From Heterocephalus glaber (taxonomy: Eukaryota; Chordata; Mammalia; Rodentia; Bathyergidae): a DNA stretch of 64,000 nucleotides. Below the pieces are notes generated by a model. It was not told where the DNA came from. It searched no databases and was given only the letters and a program-made list of their open reading frames with translations. A program made the position numbers and the translations under genes. The number at the start of each line of letters is the position of its first letter. Position 1 is the first letter of the stretch. The DNA lies in the NCBI RefSeq assembly GCF_000247695.1, contig NW_004624866.1, positions 3,127,889 through 3,191,888 of the forward strand, in the 5' to 3' direction. Positions 47,340-58,655 of this stretch are shown here, one piece after another.

Positions 47340-48410
47340 TTTTTTTAAAACTCTTTGCAGCTTTATTTTTGTTTAGTCAAAAAAGGAAACCACAATTGTT
47401 TGTACTGTATTTGCAAACAATCCACGAGGAAATCATGCATTAATTGTACAGATGAATGCGTGACGCTACTCATGCTCATCTGTGTTTATCACAGCACCAG
47501 TCGGTCTGATTGGGAAAGTACTTCCTAGCAAGAGAGCCTGGGCCACAGCAGCTAAATAGATGCCTGTGTAATGTGAGGTGTTCGGTAGCAGGCAGGGCTT
47601 TGTTGACCTTGTTCCTAAACACAATGAGTCTATGTGGAAGGCTGTGTGCACCAGCGCCTAGGCCTCTGTTTTAGTTCTTAATTTCTTTCACAGCATCAAA
47701 AGCATTTTCTATTCAAAAGCTTTTCTTTTTCTTTTACCCTGAAGCCTCTGCAATTGAAGCAGCCCCGAAATCTACCAGCAGCAGCCTTTGTTCAGGCCTT
47801 TCAGGAGGTTGGGGAACAGTGTGAGTCCTTCCTAATTAGCCCGGGAACCAATGAAATCCTTCTCCAGGCCTAGAGAGGCTGCAATCCCACAGGCCAACTG
47901 GCAGAAAAGGGAGGAATGGCCTCTTTAATTAAGGTTCAACAAAACCAGGCAAAAAATGGTATTTTTCTCTCTACAAATGTGCTTTTTAAATCACCAAAAA
48001 TGCTGGCACATCCACATGCCTTTAAAGAGTTCCTGTGCTTTTGCCAATGTACTATCACCCTGCTCCGGCTAAAGATTGCAGACATTATTGGCCCAGAAGA
48101 AATTGGGAGTCAGCAGCCTTAGGCTTGCTTGTGTCTGGGTCTGCACAAGAATCCTGGGTGGTGCTGGAGGAATAGAGCTGAGGATGCGAAGATGGTCTTT
48201 TGCTTTCAAAAGTAATGCATGACAGCCCACCTTACAAACTTGACATTTATTCAGGACATTCGCAAATGTCACAGCACAAAAATCTCCACCAACGTCACAG
48301 ATGTATTAATTTATTACCTTTCTCCATTGTTTGTTCCTCTTTTATGGCTTTTTACTGCAATGCATTTACATATTTCTTCTTTTGTGCCATAATACTGTGA
48401 AGGCTAAAAA
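47340..48410. promoter_or_regulatory. Candidate long conserved non-coding element / enhancer cluster
   Basis: Roughly 1.07 kb contains no recognisable repeat, is richer in C and G than its surroundings and is not open in any long frame. It contains many recognisable factor-type words: AAACCACAATTG (RUNX-like), TTTGCAAACAATCC (forkhead-like), CATTAATTGTAC, CTAATTAGCCCGGGAACCAATGA (homeodomain plus CCAAT), GGCCTCTTTAATTAAGG, GGCCAACTGGCAG, TCTGATTGGGAAAG and AACGTCACAG (CRE half-like). Long unbroken unique tracts of this composition are often deeply conserved enhancers. An unannotated distal exon is a weaker alternative, because no coding frame stands out. Confidence 0.45.
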
Positions 48411-48475
48411 TCTGCCCTGAACATAATGCTATGCATTATTCTTCCTGTCCAACTTTACATATATGATAAACCTTG

Positions 48476-48525
48476 ACTGAGGATGGAGCTCAGTTATAAA
48501 GCATTCGCCTAGCATGTGCAAGGAA
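48476..48525 (+). mobile_element. Partial ID-like SINE
   Basis: ACTGAGGATGGAGCTCAGTT and AAGCATTCGCCTAGCATGTGC resemble the first 50 bases of an ID element, followed by AAGGAAGGAAAACAAAAG. The B-box half is missing. Confidence 0.6.
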
Positions 48526-49262
48526 GGAAAACAAAAGGACATGAAGCCAAACCACACCTTCCCATTTATAAGTAAATGGTTAGCCTTTGTTCCTCTTATT
48601 TTCAAACTAAAATTACTTTCGATTTTAAAATTATGAACATTTGCTGCAAAACAATTCAGAAATGTTTTTCATGCAGATAAGCATAAGAAATACTTTATAA
48701 AACCATTCAAAGTCTTACCTTGAAGAGATAGAAATTATTGTATTTTGTGTGAAATCAGTCTAGTTCATCTGTATATCCCATGCAAGCTTACACAAGTGGA
48801 ATGCTTTCATACACTTTCTTCACTTGACAATATGTGTGGATGTACAGTTAAGCCAACACATATAACTATATTATTGTTTTTAATAGCTATAGACTACTGT
48901 CTTTTGAAGTATAAAAAGAGCATTATTGAACATGATTAATCTTTTATTCCTATTCAATATTTCATTGAACTTGTTTGAATACAATGCTTTAGACAATTCC
49001 CACATCAAAGGAGTTTTTGTCGTTTGTAGGTAATATAGTTTAGATAGAAATATGTGATGAAATAGAAAATTGCATGTATTTTTTGTGACTAGAATCAGAA
49101 GTACACACTAGCATAAATAGTGTTTTTATTTTAAATTTTCTATTATATAGAATTCTTTTTCAAACAGGACAACTGTACATAATGTGCTGTTAGTCAAGGA
49201 ATGTCACTGCTTTCTTATAACTTTGTGAAAATGTCAAAGTAGTTTGGTTTTTTTTAAAGTAG
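48526..49262. other. Unique AT-rich DNA
   Basis: Nothing recognised with confidence. The T/A-rich text could be old L1. Confidence 0.4.
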
Positions 49263-49566
49263 TGTTATGATTTAGATCTAAAACGTCCCCAAACGTCTTG
49301 TGCTGGAGGTGGTTTCTGGTCAGAGAGAGCAGGACCATGGGTATGTGACCTGGCAGGTTGTACTTTTGTCCTTGGCTCCTCCCTTCTCTCTCTGCTTCCA
49401 GGCCACCACAACATGAGCAGCTTTCCTCTGCCAAGCACTTCCTGTGCTCTTCTGCCTTGGAGCCAGCTGACCACATGGACTGAACCTACCGAAACGGAAT
49501 TGAAAATCAACCTTTCTTTCTTTAAATTGCACGTGACAGGTAGTTTGTCCCAGTGATGAAAATATA
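49263..49566 (+). mobile_element. MaLR-type LTR, diverged
   Basis: TGTTATGATTTAGATCTAAAACG start, AGCTGACCACATGGACTGAAC and AATCAACCTTTCTTTC in the place of the AATAAACCT motif, then CAGTGATGAAAAT. The layout matches the LTRs at 543, 21782 and 55873. The polyadenylation signal is mutated. Confidence 0.7.
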
Positions 49567-51394
49567 AGAACCCTACGTTTATACTATACCAAATGATTAA
49601 TAAATTCACTACAAACTTGGTGAAATCTTGCAATACTTGACAAGTGCTGTGTGTGAGCCATCATGCAGTCAGTATTATGTTGTACAGTATCAATAAAAGG
49701 GAACAGAAGAAGGTAGAACTCTGTTTCTGCTTACTTACTAATATGTTTATCATGAAAAATGTATGTCACTAGCATAGACACATAGTAAAATACAAGAGGC
49801 ATTGAGAGAAAGACCAGATTTAAAAGCATGCTACCCAAGATCTATCATATCTACCTAGTTACTTGCACTGCTTGACCTTGACATCATTAACTCCTGTATA
49901 AAACATTAAAATGTCTCAGAGGAATCCAGTAAGGATCAAGCATAATGATGTCAATAGCAAGCACTTCATATTTTAATTTCATTAGAAAATATTTTTTAAC
50001 TATTTACTCTGCTGAATGTTTTGTAAGAAACACAAAACTAATTTTATTTTCCTAGCACATCAGAGCACACAGGTGGCTTTCACATACATGAGCTCATGAT
50101 TTTACTCAAACTCTGAGTTACTGCTGTGCTTATCATCTCCCTTTTACAGCTGAGGAAACTGAAAGTTCAGAGGCAAAATAATGATTTCAAACTTGTAAAA
50201 CTCATTAAATGTCAGAGTTGGAATTGAAATTCAGTGGGGACCTCAATATGCATCCATTTAGCTATAAATGACTCTAGTTTCTCGTTCTTTATGGCTGAGT
50301 AGTAGAACAGTCAAATTACCTGAAAATTTAATGACAGAGAAAGTGGGCCAGACTGTTGAGATTACAGACTGGTGATACACTGTGGTCTTACACCAATGGA
50401 GTTGCCTCCTACCTTCCCAGAGCATGAAAAATGAAATTTGCCCTACTGTTCTAAAGGTAAATTTGTCAAGCTCTGGCAGGACAGAAAGAATTGTCACAAG
50501 TTGCCAAGAAAAGTATGATAGTAGAACCCACTACTGTGTGTGCAAAGGTATGTTATCCCACAGCAGGAGGTGGAAGCCAAACTGTTTTGCAAGAGCTGCT
50601 TGGGTTGCCTGTCATTTCTATGGCACCAAGTTCTAGATGTGCTGGTATTATGTAGACCTGGTTAAAGCAGAATCAGTAGTGTTGTATTTTACATTTTGTT
50701 TTGTATTCCACCTTTGCCCCTCTTGTACATGAGCTTTGTGTATCTGAGCTTTGTTTTGTTTGTTTAAATGAAAACTTTTTTTCAATTCACAATAAGAAAT
50801 GTGTAGCTATCCTATCATTCACAGAAAAAGGTAAAAAATAAAAATGAATTATAATTTTAAGCTTTAGGCTCAAATCAAATTGGACAATGGTGCATTTGCT
50901 GGATCTTGCTGGTTCTCTTTAAATTGAAATATATTGTGTGTAACAAGGGAGAATGATTAATAATAAAGCAGAGAGCAGTTAAAGGAAAGCCAAATTGGCT
51001 TTTTTGTTACAGTCTGTCAAAGTAGTAATTGATATAGAATTTGGAAAGGCTGTCAGAAGTTTGTGACAGACACCAGAATACATTTCAAGATATAGTTAGA
51101 AGCAAATGAAGAGAAGTATTAAGTTAAAATAGTTCAGATAGCCATTTATTGTGTTCTTTCACTCTGATTTTTATTTGAACTGTTAACTTTATTGGTGTTT
51201 TCTTTTGCCTATTCTAACTAAGACCTGAATCTATAAAGAGATTATTCTAAGGCTGTGCTCAAGAATAAATTTTGTGAGTCATCTAATGAAAGTTTGTGTC
51301 CCTTAGAGACTCGCAAACTAGATGCTGAGTAAATCATTCTTGAACAAATAACTATGTGCAAATGTATAAAGCAGAGATCTGATGGCCTAATGTA
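49567..51394. other. Mostly unique DNA with one MIR
   Basis: Apart from the MIR at 50060-50235 I see no gene or recent repeat. The 50830-51090 part (TTAAGCTTTAGGCTC ... GTCTGTCAAAGTAGTAATTG) is repeat-free and motif-rich and might be another weak regulatory candidate. Confidence 0.4.
50060..50235 (-). mobile_element. MIR SINE, antisense
   Basis: CATACATGAGCTCATGATTT, TATCATCTCCCTTTTACAGC, TGAGGAAACTGAAAGTTCAGA and AATGTCAGAGTTGGAATTGA follow antisense MIR order. Confidence 0.8.
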
Positions 51395-51905
51395 TTAGTG
51401 GCGGTTCTCCATAAAAACAAAATCAATGGGATATATAGAGATTGTGTATAAAAGGAGATTTGTTACACAAATTGGCTTAGGAAATTATGGAGCCCAAGAA
51501 GTCCTCAGATCTGCCCTCTGCCAGATGGAGATACATGAAAGTTAATGTTGCAATTTCATCCAAATCTGCAGGTCTGAGGAACCAAAGGAGACACTGTGTG
51601 AGCCTTACAGTCTGATGGCCCAAGAATCAAGGCCTGTAATATCCCATCTCAAAGGAAGAGAGACAGAGAAATAGAATGAATCTGCCCTTCCTCTGCTTTT
51701 TGTTCTATCCAGAACAGCAAAGGACCGCATGATGCCTATTTGCATTTGTAGAAGTTGGATTATTTGAAACTCAGTGTGCTGATTGAAATGCTGCTGATTG
51801 AAACTGTTCTAGAAACACCCCAAAGACACATCAAGACATAATGTGTTACTATTTACTTTGTAATTCCTTTTCCCAGAAAAGTTGACACATTTAACAATCA
51901 CGCAT
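51395..51905 (-). mobile_element. Ancient LTR-like repeat, antisense
   Basis: GGTTCTCCATAAAAACAAAATC, TGGGATATATAGAGATT, GAGCCCAAGAAGTCC, CTGCTTTTTGTTCTATCCAG, GAAACACCCCAAAGACACATC and AAAGTTGACACATTTAACAATCA follow a common mammalian repeat (the one starting 'ggttctccagagaaacagaacc'). I believe it is an MaLR-class LTR, but the subfamily is uncertain. Confidence 0.7.
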
Positions 51906-51919
51906 AGTTTTGTTGAGAT

Positions 51920-52160
51920 CAGTGATTCCTAACAATTTTGGCATCAAAAACTGGTAACACAGAAGACAACTTTTCCATGGACTGGAGGGGGCAGTAGTTT
52001 CAGGGTGGTTCAAGTGCAATACATTTACACTTTATAACTATTATAATTACATTGTACTATGTAATGAAATAATTACACAACTCACCAAAATGCAGACTCA
52101 GTGAGAACCTTGAGATTCTTTTCTTGCAACTAGAGGTTCCATGTGAGATGGTGGCATCTG
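51920..52160 (+). mobile_element. Ancient DNA-transposon-type repeat
   Basis: GTGATTCCTAACAATTTTGGC, ACAACTTTTCCATGGACTGG, GTAGTTTCAGGGTGGTTCAAG, TGAAATAATTACACAACTCACC and CTTGCAACTAGAGGTTCC match a widespread mammalian element known for 'ggtccccaacctttttggcacc'. The class (hAT-like) is from memory. Confidence 0.65.
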
Positions 52161-52447
52161 AAGTGTGTTGCTTATGTCCAGTCTACTCCATAGTCTCTTT
52201 GCTTGCTGTCACTGAAGAAAAAAACTATTTCACAAAGATAAGATATTGGAAATGGAAGAAAGATTTTCAATGCTTTGTGTGGCAATCTCAGGATATTCTG
52301 CTTTGACTCTAATCTAGAGCTTATGGAGATTTGAAGTTGTCTCTAAAATAATTTTAAAGCCCTAACATTTGCAAACTCAAGCCATTGATCTTGTTCTAGC
52401 AGGTATAAAGTCAGTTCATCTGGCTTATTTATAAGATTGGGCATCTT

Positions 52448-52530
52448 GGGCCAGGGATTTAGCTCAGTGGTGCTGCCGCCTCCCTCACAAGCGCAAGGTC
52501 CCGAGTTCGATCCCTGGTACCAAAAAAAGA
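52448..52530 (+). mobile_element. tRNA-derived SINE, young-looking
   Basis: GGGCCAGGGATTTAGCTCAG, TGGTGCTGCCGCCTCCCTCA, CAAGGTCCCGAGTTCGATCC, CTGGTACC and an A7 tail. Both RNA polymerase III boxes match the consensus well, making it one of the best-preserved copies in the window. No clear target duplication was seen. Confidence 0.95.
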
Positions 52531-54400
52531 GATCTTTTGGGGGGATCTTTTGTGGTTGGGAAGGAATACTCAAGCTCTTTTGAAACCTGAGACAGGAGAC
52601 TATGCACCAGCTGGGAGAAAGAAAAACACAGATCCGTCACTTTCAAAGTCTCTGCCATTTGAAATACTTCAAAAATCTCAGTATTTATTCATTGCCCCTA
52701 TAATTCCATTTTGACTTTGAATGCAGCTACTTTATCTGCTGACTTGAGCACAGTTGTCATTCTTCCCTGAAGTGGCTAAGTTCACTGAGCTGGTTGAATA
52801 TGATACACAAGCCAATAAGTTTTTTGACTCATTCTAAGTAACTGAAATATGTTCCCAGTGGTGACTGTTTTTTTCTAAAAATAGTTACAGGCATAGCTCT
52901 CATACCTCAAAAACTCTAGGCAGTGATGTGTTTTTAGAAAGCTATCACATTTCTGTGTATAGAAGTGTGTGTTTTACATCTACCTCCTCACAGAGCTACT
53001 TGAACAGATGTGAGTTAACGGCATGTACTTTAATGTGGTTCATAATTTTAATCACATCTTGCAAAACATTGTTAAGTTCAGGTGACATTTTTCAGTGAGC
53101 CAGTGTTTTTTTTCTAAGTATGACACAGTGTGTAGATTGACATTCAGAAGTGACCTCTTTGACTTGCAGAGTGAAACCAGAAAGCCATTGAGTTATGGCA
53201 GCCACTCCAACTGTACATACTCTGACCAACTCAGTTTTCATCCTGTGTAATCCTTCTAAGACTTCAGTAGTTCTAGAGCTGTAGTGCTGGTTGGCAACAA
53301 AAGCACACATAGCATATCCTCACACATATGCTCCTGAAAAAATATGTCACACAAAAAGAAGCACTATTGTCTCTCAATACTTGTAGACTCATCTAGACTG
53401 TGTGCTATAGTGACTCATTAATGTTTTCCTTATTGTGTTCAGCAACCCATTTACATTTGGATAACTATCCACACTGGAATTCTGAAGAGATTATGAAAAT
53501 CAAAACAATACTCAGGAAAATAACACATTTTACAGGGGATAAGATTCTACTAATGGCATAGTGTAGTCTATTCATTGTATTATGGCCCTGTGTTCTCTAA
53601 GGAGTGTCTGAAATCTATGAGATATTCCTACATTCAAATTTACATTGGTGTCTCAAAATCTCTCTGAAGGCATTAATTGTAAAACAGATCAAGGTCTCCC
53701 CTTGATTTCATTGTGCTTATAGCAAGTGCTCTGGGAGATTACATTTCTCCAGCTCAAGTAACAGAAGCCTTGAAATTAATATTCACTTAGGATGGGTATC
53801 CAGCCCATGGAGAGTTTGGTCTGTGCAAGTTGAATTCAAGAGGAAAGGGAAAATAGCTAATATTAACTCAGAAATTCACAAGCAGGATCTACTCAAAGTA
53901 CCCTTAGCCTCTAGTTCTGGCTATTTCCTGCAGTTTCTTTTTCTCTTCTTTTTGCTTCTTCTCTTCAGAATGACTGGGAACTCCATGGATTCCCTCAGAG
54001 GGCCTACTGCAGAGCTAGCCCCTCGACTCTAAGCATCTAACTTCTTAACCCTCTCAGTAGTCTCTTCTATTTGCATATGTGTATTACTAATTTCACCACC
54101 ACTAATTTTGATTCTGAGCATAAATTAACCATAATATGAACTGAAGTCCTCATTTTGTATGATAAAATTCATTTTCACTCTTCTTAATTTGAAACATAGT
54201 TGAATTAGCTATTTTAAATTTCAATTTATGAAATAAAACGCCCCAAAACAAGATCAAGCTACATTTTACTTATGTTGGAAACTCAGCTGACAACTGTTAC
54301 TTACAAGTTTAAGTATCTCTTTTCTCTTGCAATACTTAGTAAATCTAGGCAGAAAAAAAATCTATTCAAAATAGTACAAACACTTTAGAAAATAGTTGGG
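52531..54400. other. Unique DNA, no gene seen
   Basis: No repeat family or coding motif recognised. Short frames only. Confidence 0.5.
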
Positions 54401-54513
54401 TGATTTCTTTTTATAATTAAGTTTATTGGTACATTTTAGGTATACAATACAGTTACATTCATCATTGGGATCTTGTACCTTTACATGATGTATCTTGGTT
54501 CTTATGATTTCTT
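54401..54513 (-). mobile_element. Very short LINE-1 3' end with 9-bp target duplication
   Basis: TGATTTCTT occurs at 54401-54409 and 54505-54513. The 95-bp insert is antisense to, and closely matches, the last part of the L1 copies at 19236-19499 and 21250-21630 (GTTTATTGGTACATTTTAGG, TACAATACAGTTACATTCAT, GGGATCTTGTACCTTTAC). It is an extremely 5'-truncated insertion. Confidence 0.9.
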
Positions 54514-54678
54514 AAACAACTAAACATCTTCTTATAATACAACCCAGTAAGAAAGAGTTGAAACATATGCTTACAACCTATACATGGGTGTTTATAACAG
54601 ATTTATTAGTATTTTCCAGAACTTGGAAGCAACCAAGGTAACTTTCAGTAAGTGAATTTTACTTAGCAATAATAAAAA

Positions 54679-54789
54679 GAACTATCGAGGGCCAGGGATT
54701 TAGCTCAGTGGTGTTGCCACCTGCCTCGCAAACACAAGGTCCTGAGTTCAATCCCTAGTACCAAAAGAAAAAAGAGAAAAGGAACTATC
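54679..54789 (+). mobile_element. tRNA-derived SINE with 8-bp target duplication
   Basis: GGGCCAGGGATTTAGCTCAG, CCTCGCAAACACAAGGTCC, GAGTTCAATCCCTAGTACC and an A/G-rich tail. GAACTATC flanks it at 54679-54686 and 54782-54789. Confidence 0.95.
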
Positions 54790-55872
54790 AACTCATGAAT
54801 ATACATAGAAAATATGTATGTGCAAATTACTAAGTGAAAGAAGTCAATCTAAAAAGGCTGCTTACTCTATGATTCCAACTATATCACATTCTGGAATCCC
54901 AATTCAATGAAGACAATAAAAAGATCAGAGATGAAAGATGGATAATAGGCATGAAGAATTTTTTGGGCAGCTTAACTATTCTACATGCTATTATCATGAT
55001 AGACACATGCCATTGCACATTTGTTCAAATCCAGAGAATGTACACCAAGAGCAAATGGTAATGTAAACTACAGGGTTTTAAAATAATATGTCAATGTAAA
55101 TTCATCAACTGTAACAAATATACTACTCCACTGGAGGTAATATGGGGGAGGCTATGCCTGGTACAGGAGGTTATGTGCAAAATTTTTGTATCTTTCCCCC
55201 AATTTTCAGTAAATGCAGAAGTGCTCTAAAAATGGTCTACTAATAATGATAGTTGTGTATCTAACAATCTTTTTAAAAGTTTATACTCATGGTGTATACT
55301 ACCACATAGAACTGTCTAAGACAATTAAAATGTTCTATATCTGCCATGTCTAACACAGTAGCCACTATCCATGTGTAGCTAATACACACAGTATGAGTTC
55401 CTTTTTTCCCCTCCCTTTATCTCCTTGTTATGAAATTAAATTCTAATAAACAAGAAAGAACAGAGTTCTCTGCATAGAAGTAAAACACTAAATCTACCTT
55501 CTAGAAACAACAAGTACAATGGGAAAGTCTAGAAAAATAATTCTTTCAATAAGAGAATTTGCTTATGACTTGAATAAAGAAATAGTAACATGCAAAAACT
55601 AGAGGAGCAGAACAATATTGAGTAAAGAGTTCAGGTGTACCTAACCATTGGTTTTGCTCAACTGCTTAAAAAATTTAGCCCAAAACTCATAATTTATGTT
55701 TAAATGGCACTTTGATAACTATATCTAAGCCAGCTTGTGCATATAAAGCCATTTTAAGAGCTGTGAAAATACTGTAAATTCTGTAAATAAGGATGATAGA
55801 AAATATTATTCCACATTAGCAAGTTTGACTTGGCATACTCGTAAATCATATCTGAAACTCTGTAAGTAACAC
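54790..55872. other. Unique or unassigned AT-rich DNA
   Basis: No feature supported. Some text near 54830-55000 (AGTGAAAGAAGTCAATCT, ATGATTCCAACTATATC) resembles fragments common in old L1 3' regions, but I cannot delimit it. Confidence 0.4.
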
Positions 55873-56268
55873 TGTCCTGGTTTGCATAATTAATCTTCCT
55901 CAAAAAACTCCCATTCACTCAGAAGTGCAGGTTTTGGAGAATGGCTGGATCATGGAAGTTCTGTACTCACCGGTAGATTTGTCAGTGGCTGGTTGTGCTG
56001 TTGGGGATTGGCGCCTGGCTAAAAAAGGCAGGTCACTGGTGGTGTGGGTTATAAGCTCCCCTGCTCCTCCATTCGCTCATCTGTTTCCTGGGTGTCATGG
56101 ACGAGGAGCTTTTCTCCTTCATACCCTTCTACCACACCCTTCTTGCTTTGGTGCCAGTTGACTATGGACTGAATCTTATAAAAAGATAAGCCGAAATAAA
56201 CCTTCCTTTAATTTGTGGGTGTTAGGTATTATATTTCAGAAAAAATAAAAAATACATTGACTAAGATA
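55873..56268 (+). mobile_element. MaLR-type LTR, diverged
   Basis: TGTCCTGGTTTGCATAATTA start, AGTTGACTATGGACTGAATC, GCCGAAATAAACCTTCC (polyadenylation region near 56195), AGGTATTATATTTCAGAAAA and a GACTAAGATA end. It abuts the hAT-derived pseudogene at 56269, so its insertion or a linked deletion truncated that pseudogene. Confidence 0.75.
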
Positions 56269-56858
56269 GATTCATTAATCCTCTCAAGCAATTGTGCTTC
56301 AATCTCCTCAGCTATTTCAACAAATTGTCTAGTTATGATGCTACCCAAAAGAGGAACACATAACACTTTTTGAACTGCTATCTCTCCTAAAAGTTCACAA
56401 CAAATGACCTTAATGGCAGGAAGGACTGGCTCTTCACTATTAGTAAAGGACTTTTTAGCTTTATCAGTGCAGTTACCCATCAAGATGATGCTCTCCTTGA
56501 AGATAAATTTGATGACATGGTGACCTAAGATAATTATTTCTGTTCTTCATGTTCATGTGTTTTCTTTTGAAAAACTCCACAGGTGTATCTTTTATGACAG
56601 AGTACTTGGTGTTCGTGTGGCAAAGATATTTTGAAGGTTTCATGGTCTTGTTGGCTAGACAGTCGCCGCATATCATGCAAAATTGGCTTGGAGAAGTAAA
56701 GCAGCTCTTGCAATGAACTTGACATTTAAGTAGCATTCTTTGTATTTTCTTTCAAATTCAGCTTTCTTTTAGTTTGGAATCTTAGAGTTCTGCTATCTCA
56801 TCATTGGATTTTTACCATTTTCAAGGAAGCTCTCCAGTGAAGTATGTTTTTCACTCAT
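56269..56858 (-). pseudogene. hAT/Charlie-type BED-finger transposase-derived pseudogene (N-terminal part)
   Basis: Reading down the minus strand from ATG at 56858: MSEKHTSLESFLENGKN, then in another frame ERKYKECYLNVKFIA (near 56753), then CMICGDC, TMKPSKYLCHTNTKYS and PVEFFKRK (near 56680-56590), then EEPVLPAIKVICCELLGEI and EEIEAQLLERINES to 56269. This is the N-terminal layout of the hAT-derived family that includes ZBED5-, FAM200-, SCAND3- and ZMYM6-type proteins: a KYxExYLxxGF-like lead, a BED-type zinc finger and a helical region before the catalytic core. At least two frameshifts break it, a zinc-ligand His (the TKH position) is Tyr here, and it stops at the LTR before the LDEST-type motif. 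It is either a retrocopy of a domesticated gene or a transposon relic. No terminal repeats were found. Confidence 0.75.
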
Positions 56859-57459
56859 TTTGGCTAGAGTTACCTTATGGGTTTGTAAAAAACTATGACG
56901 GAAACAAGTACATGGTTTGGTAAAAAGACAGAGATGGAAGTGGTAAATAAAATTATCAGCACGCTAAATGCAGACTAAAATATGTGTTGGATTCTATCTT
57001 AAAGCCTCCAACAGATGCCCCTTACTTCTTTTCCACTCACTGCTAGAGATGTGATACGAGTCTACAAGCATCTGATTTATTATTGTCTCTGCACAGGCCA
57101 ACCTCTCTGCTAATGTTCATCCATAGGTGCAGCCACCATCCAGCACTGGCATCACTCCCTCAGATCCAACACAGAACATGAGAGATTAGACTACCGTTAG
57201 AAGCATGCGACATGGACTCCTCACATGTGCCGTTCACATAGGAATTACATTCCTTTGAGTGCATAATGCTGCTGATGAGCTTACAGGGGGCAAAGCTCAG
57301 GCTTTAAAGTGAACAGCGGGGAGCGGCTCCAAATACAAATGACATTTCACGTGCTTGCTGTCCATCCCCTGCTGTGCAGGCTGGTCCCTAAGGAGCACCT
57401 TATTGTTTGGGGACCACTACTGAAGATAATTATAGGATATATTTCTCACTATTTTATTT
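56859..57459. other. Unassigned DNA upstream of the hAT pseudogene
   Basis: The 56860-56960 part may be 5' flank or former 5'UTR of the pseudogene. 57000-57460 is less AT-rich, unique, and without a recognised motif. Confidence 0.4.
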
Positions 57460-57640
57460 CCTTTCTGTCATTGTCACTTCTATCCTTTCTTTCCTCCTCT
57501 TCTTTCTTTCCCCTTCCCTGTTTTCTGTGTTTCTTCCTTTTCCTGCTTCCTTCCTTCTACCCTTCCTTTCTTCTTTCCTTTTCCTCTCTCTATTCTCTTT
57601 TGCTTTCATTTTCTGTCTTCCTTTCATAAACTTATTTTAC
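57460..57640. repeat. Polypyrimidine (CTTT/CTTC) tract
   Basis: About 180 bases are dominated by C and T on the plus strand. The Ser/Phe/Leu-rich plus-strand frames across it are repeat artefacts. Triplex-capable, like the tract at 46300. Confidence 0.9.
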
Positions 57641-58134
57641 TATAATTTCCATATTATTTTCTAGAACCTTGAAGATCATTATTATTGCCAGTAGGACGTA
57701 TGAGGCCTAAAGTGGTTGTCCAGTGTGATGAATGGATCACTCACAATCTAAGTAGGGTGACCAACATTTCTACAGCTGTGTGTGTCTAGGGAGAATTTTC
57801 TATACTAGTCAGCAACCTACATATCAAAAACTGTAGGCAAATTTTTTGCCAGAGCATAACACACATGATCTCAAGTCCAAAAGTCAATGGAGTCTTTGTT
57901 TCCCAACAGAATCCTCTTGAGCCTCATCTTTACGGTTCACATTTTTATGAGCTTTCTGGTTTCTGAGCTCTGACAAGAATCTCCCATCAAGCTTGATTTA
58001 CAGCATTCTAGGGCTTCTCTAGCTGGCATCTCCAAACCAACCCAAAGTTCTCCCACAAACAACTTCCAAAGGCTCTACGCCACCTGTTCAGGTATATTCA
58101 CACTGACAGCCCCACTCCTGGTATGAAAATCTGT

Positions 58135-58395
58135 GTTAGGCATTTTGTCATTATTGGGACATAATATGCAACACTCACAACTTTAACATCAAGAGGTTTA
58201 TTTTGGCTCACAGTTTAAGCTTCAGTCCATGTTCAGCAGGTTTAAACACAGAAATGGTATGATGGAAGGGCCTGGGGAAAAGAAAGCTCCTTATGTCAGA
58301 GTGGCCAGAAAGCAGAGGGATAAGGGAGGAGCCGGGATGGAGATGTATTCTTCCAAGTCATGCTCCAGTGACCCATATTTTCTGATCAGGCCTCA

Positions 58396-58434
<39 letters not shown>

Positions 58435-58655
58435 TTTTTTTTTTTTTTTTTTGGTACTGGGGATTGAACTCGGGTCCTCAGCTTGCGAGATAGGCACCAG
58501 AACCACTGAGCTAAATCCCTGGCCCTAAGCCTCACTTTCCAGCATCCCATTGGCCTATAATGCCCTCATGATCAAATTACCTTCCAAAAACCCTATCTAC
58601 AGATGCATGAAGTTTTGGGACATCATTTTTTTGCCCAAACCCTAACATCCACTGA
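58135..58655 (-). mobile_element. MaLR-type LTR, antisense, split by a SINE
   Basis: AAGAGGTTTATTTTGGCTCA, GTCCATGTTCAGCAGG, GGTATGATGGAAGGGCC, CTCCAGTGACCCATATTTTC, then after the SINE ATAATGCCCTCATGATCAAAT, ACAGATGCATGAAGTTTTGG and CCCAAACCCTAACATCC. It is the reverse complement of a TGTTAGGGTTTGGG-type LTR, the same family as 29934-30412. Confidence 0.8.
58390..58539 (-). mobile_element. tRNA-derived SINE, antisense, with 11-bp target duplication and (TTTC)n tail
   Basis: GCCTCACTTTC occurs at 58390-58400 and 58529-58539. The insert has a (TTTC)n and poly(T) tail, GGTACTGGGGATTGAAC and CACTGAGCTAAATCCCTGG. The tail has grown into a tetranucleotide microsatellite. Confidence 0.95.

Noticed and set aside
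57309..57664. Ser/Phe/Leu-rich frames
   Set aside because: Direct translation of the polypyrimidine tract.
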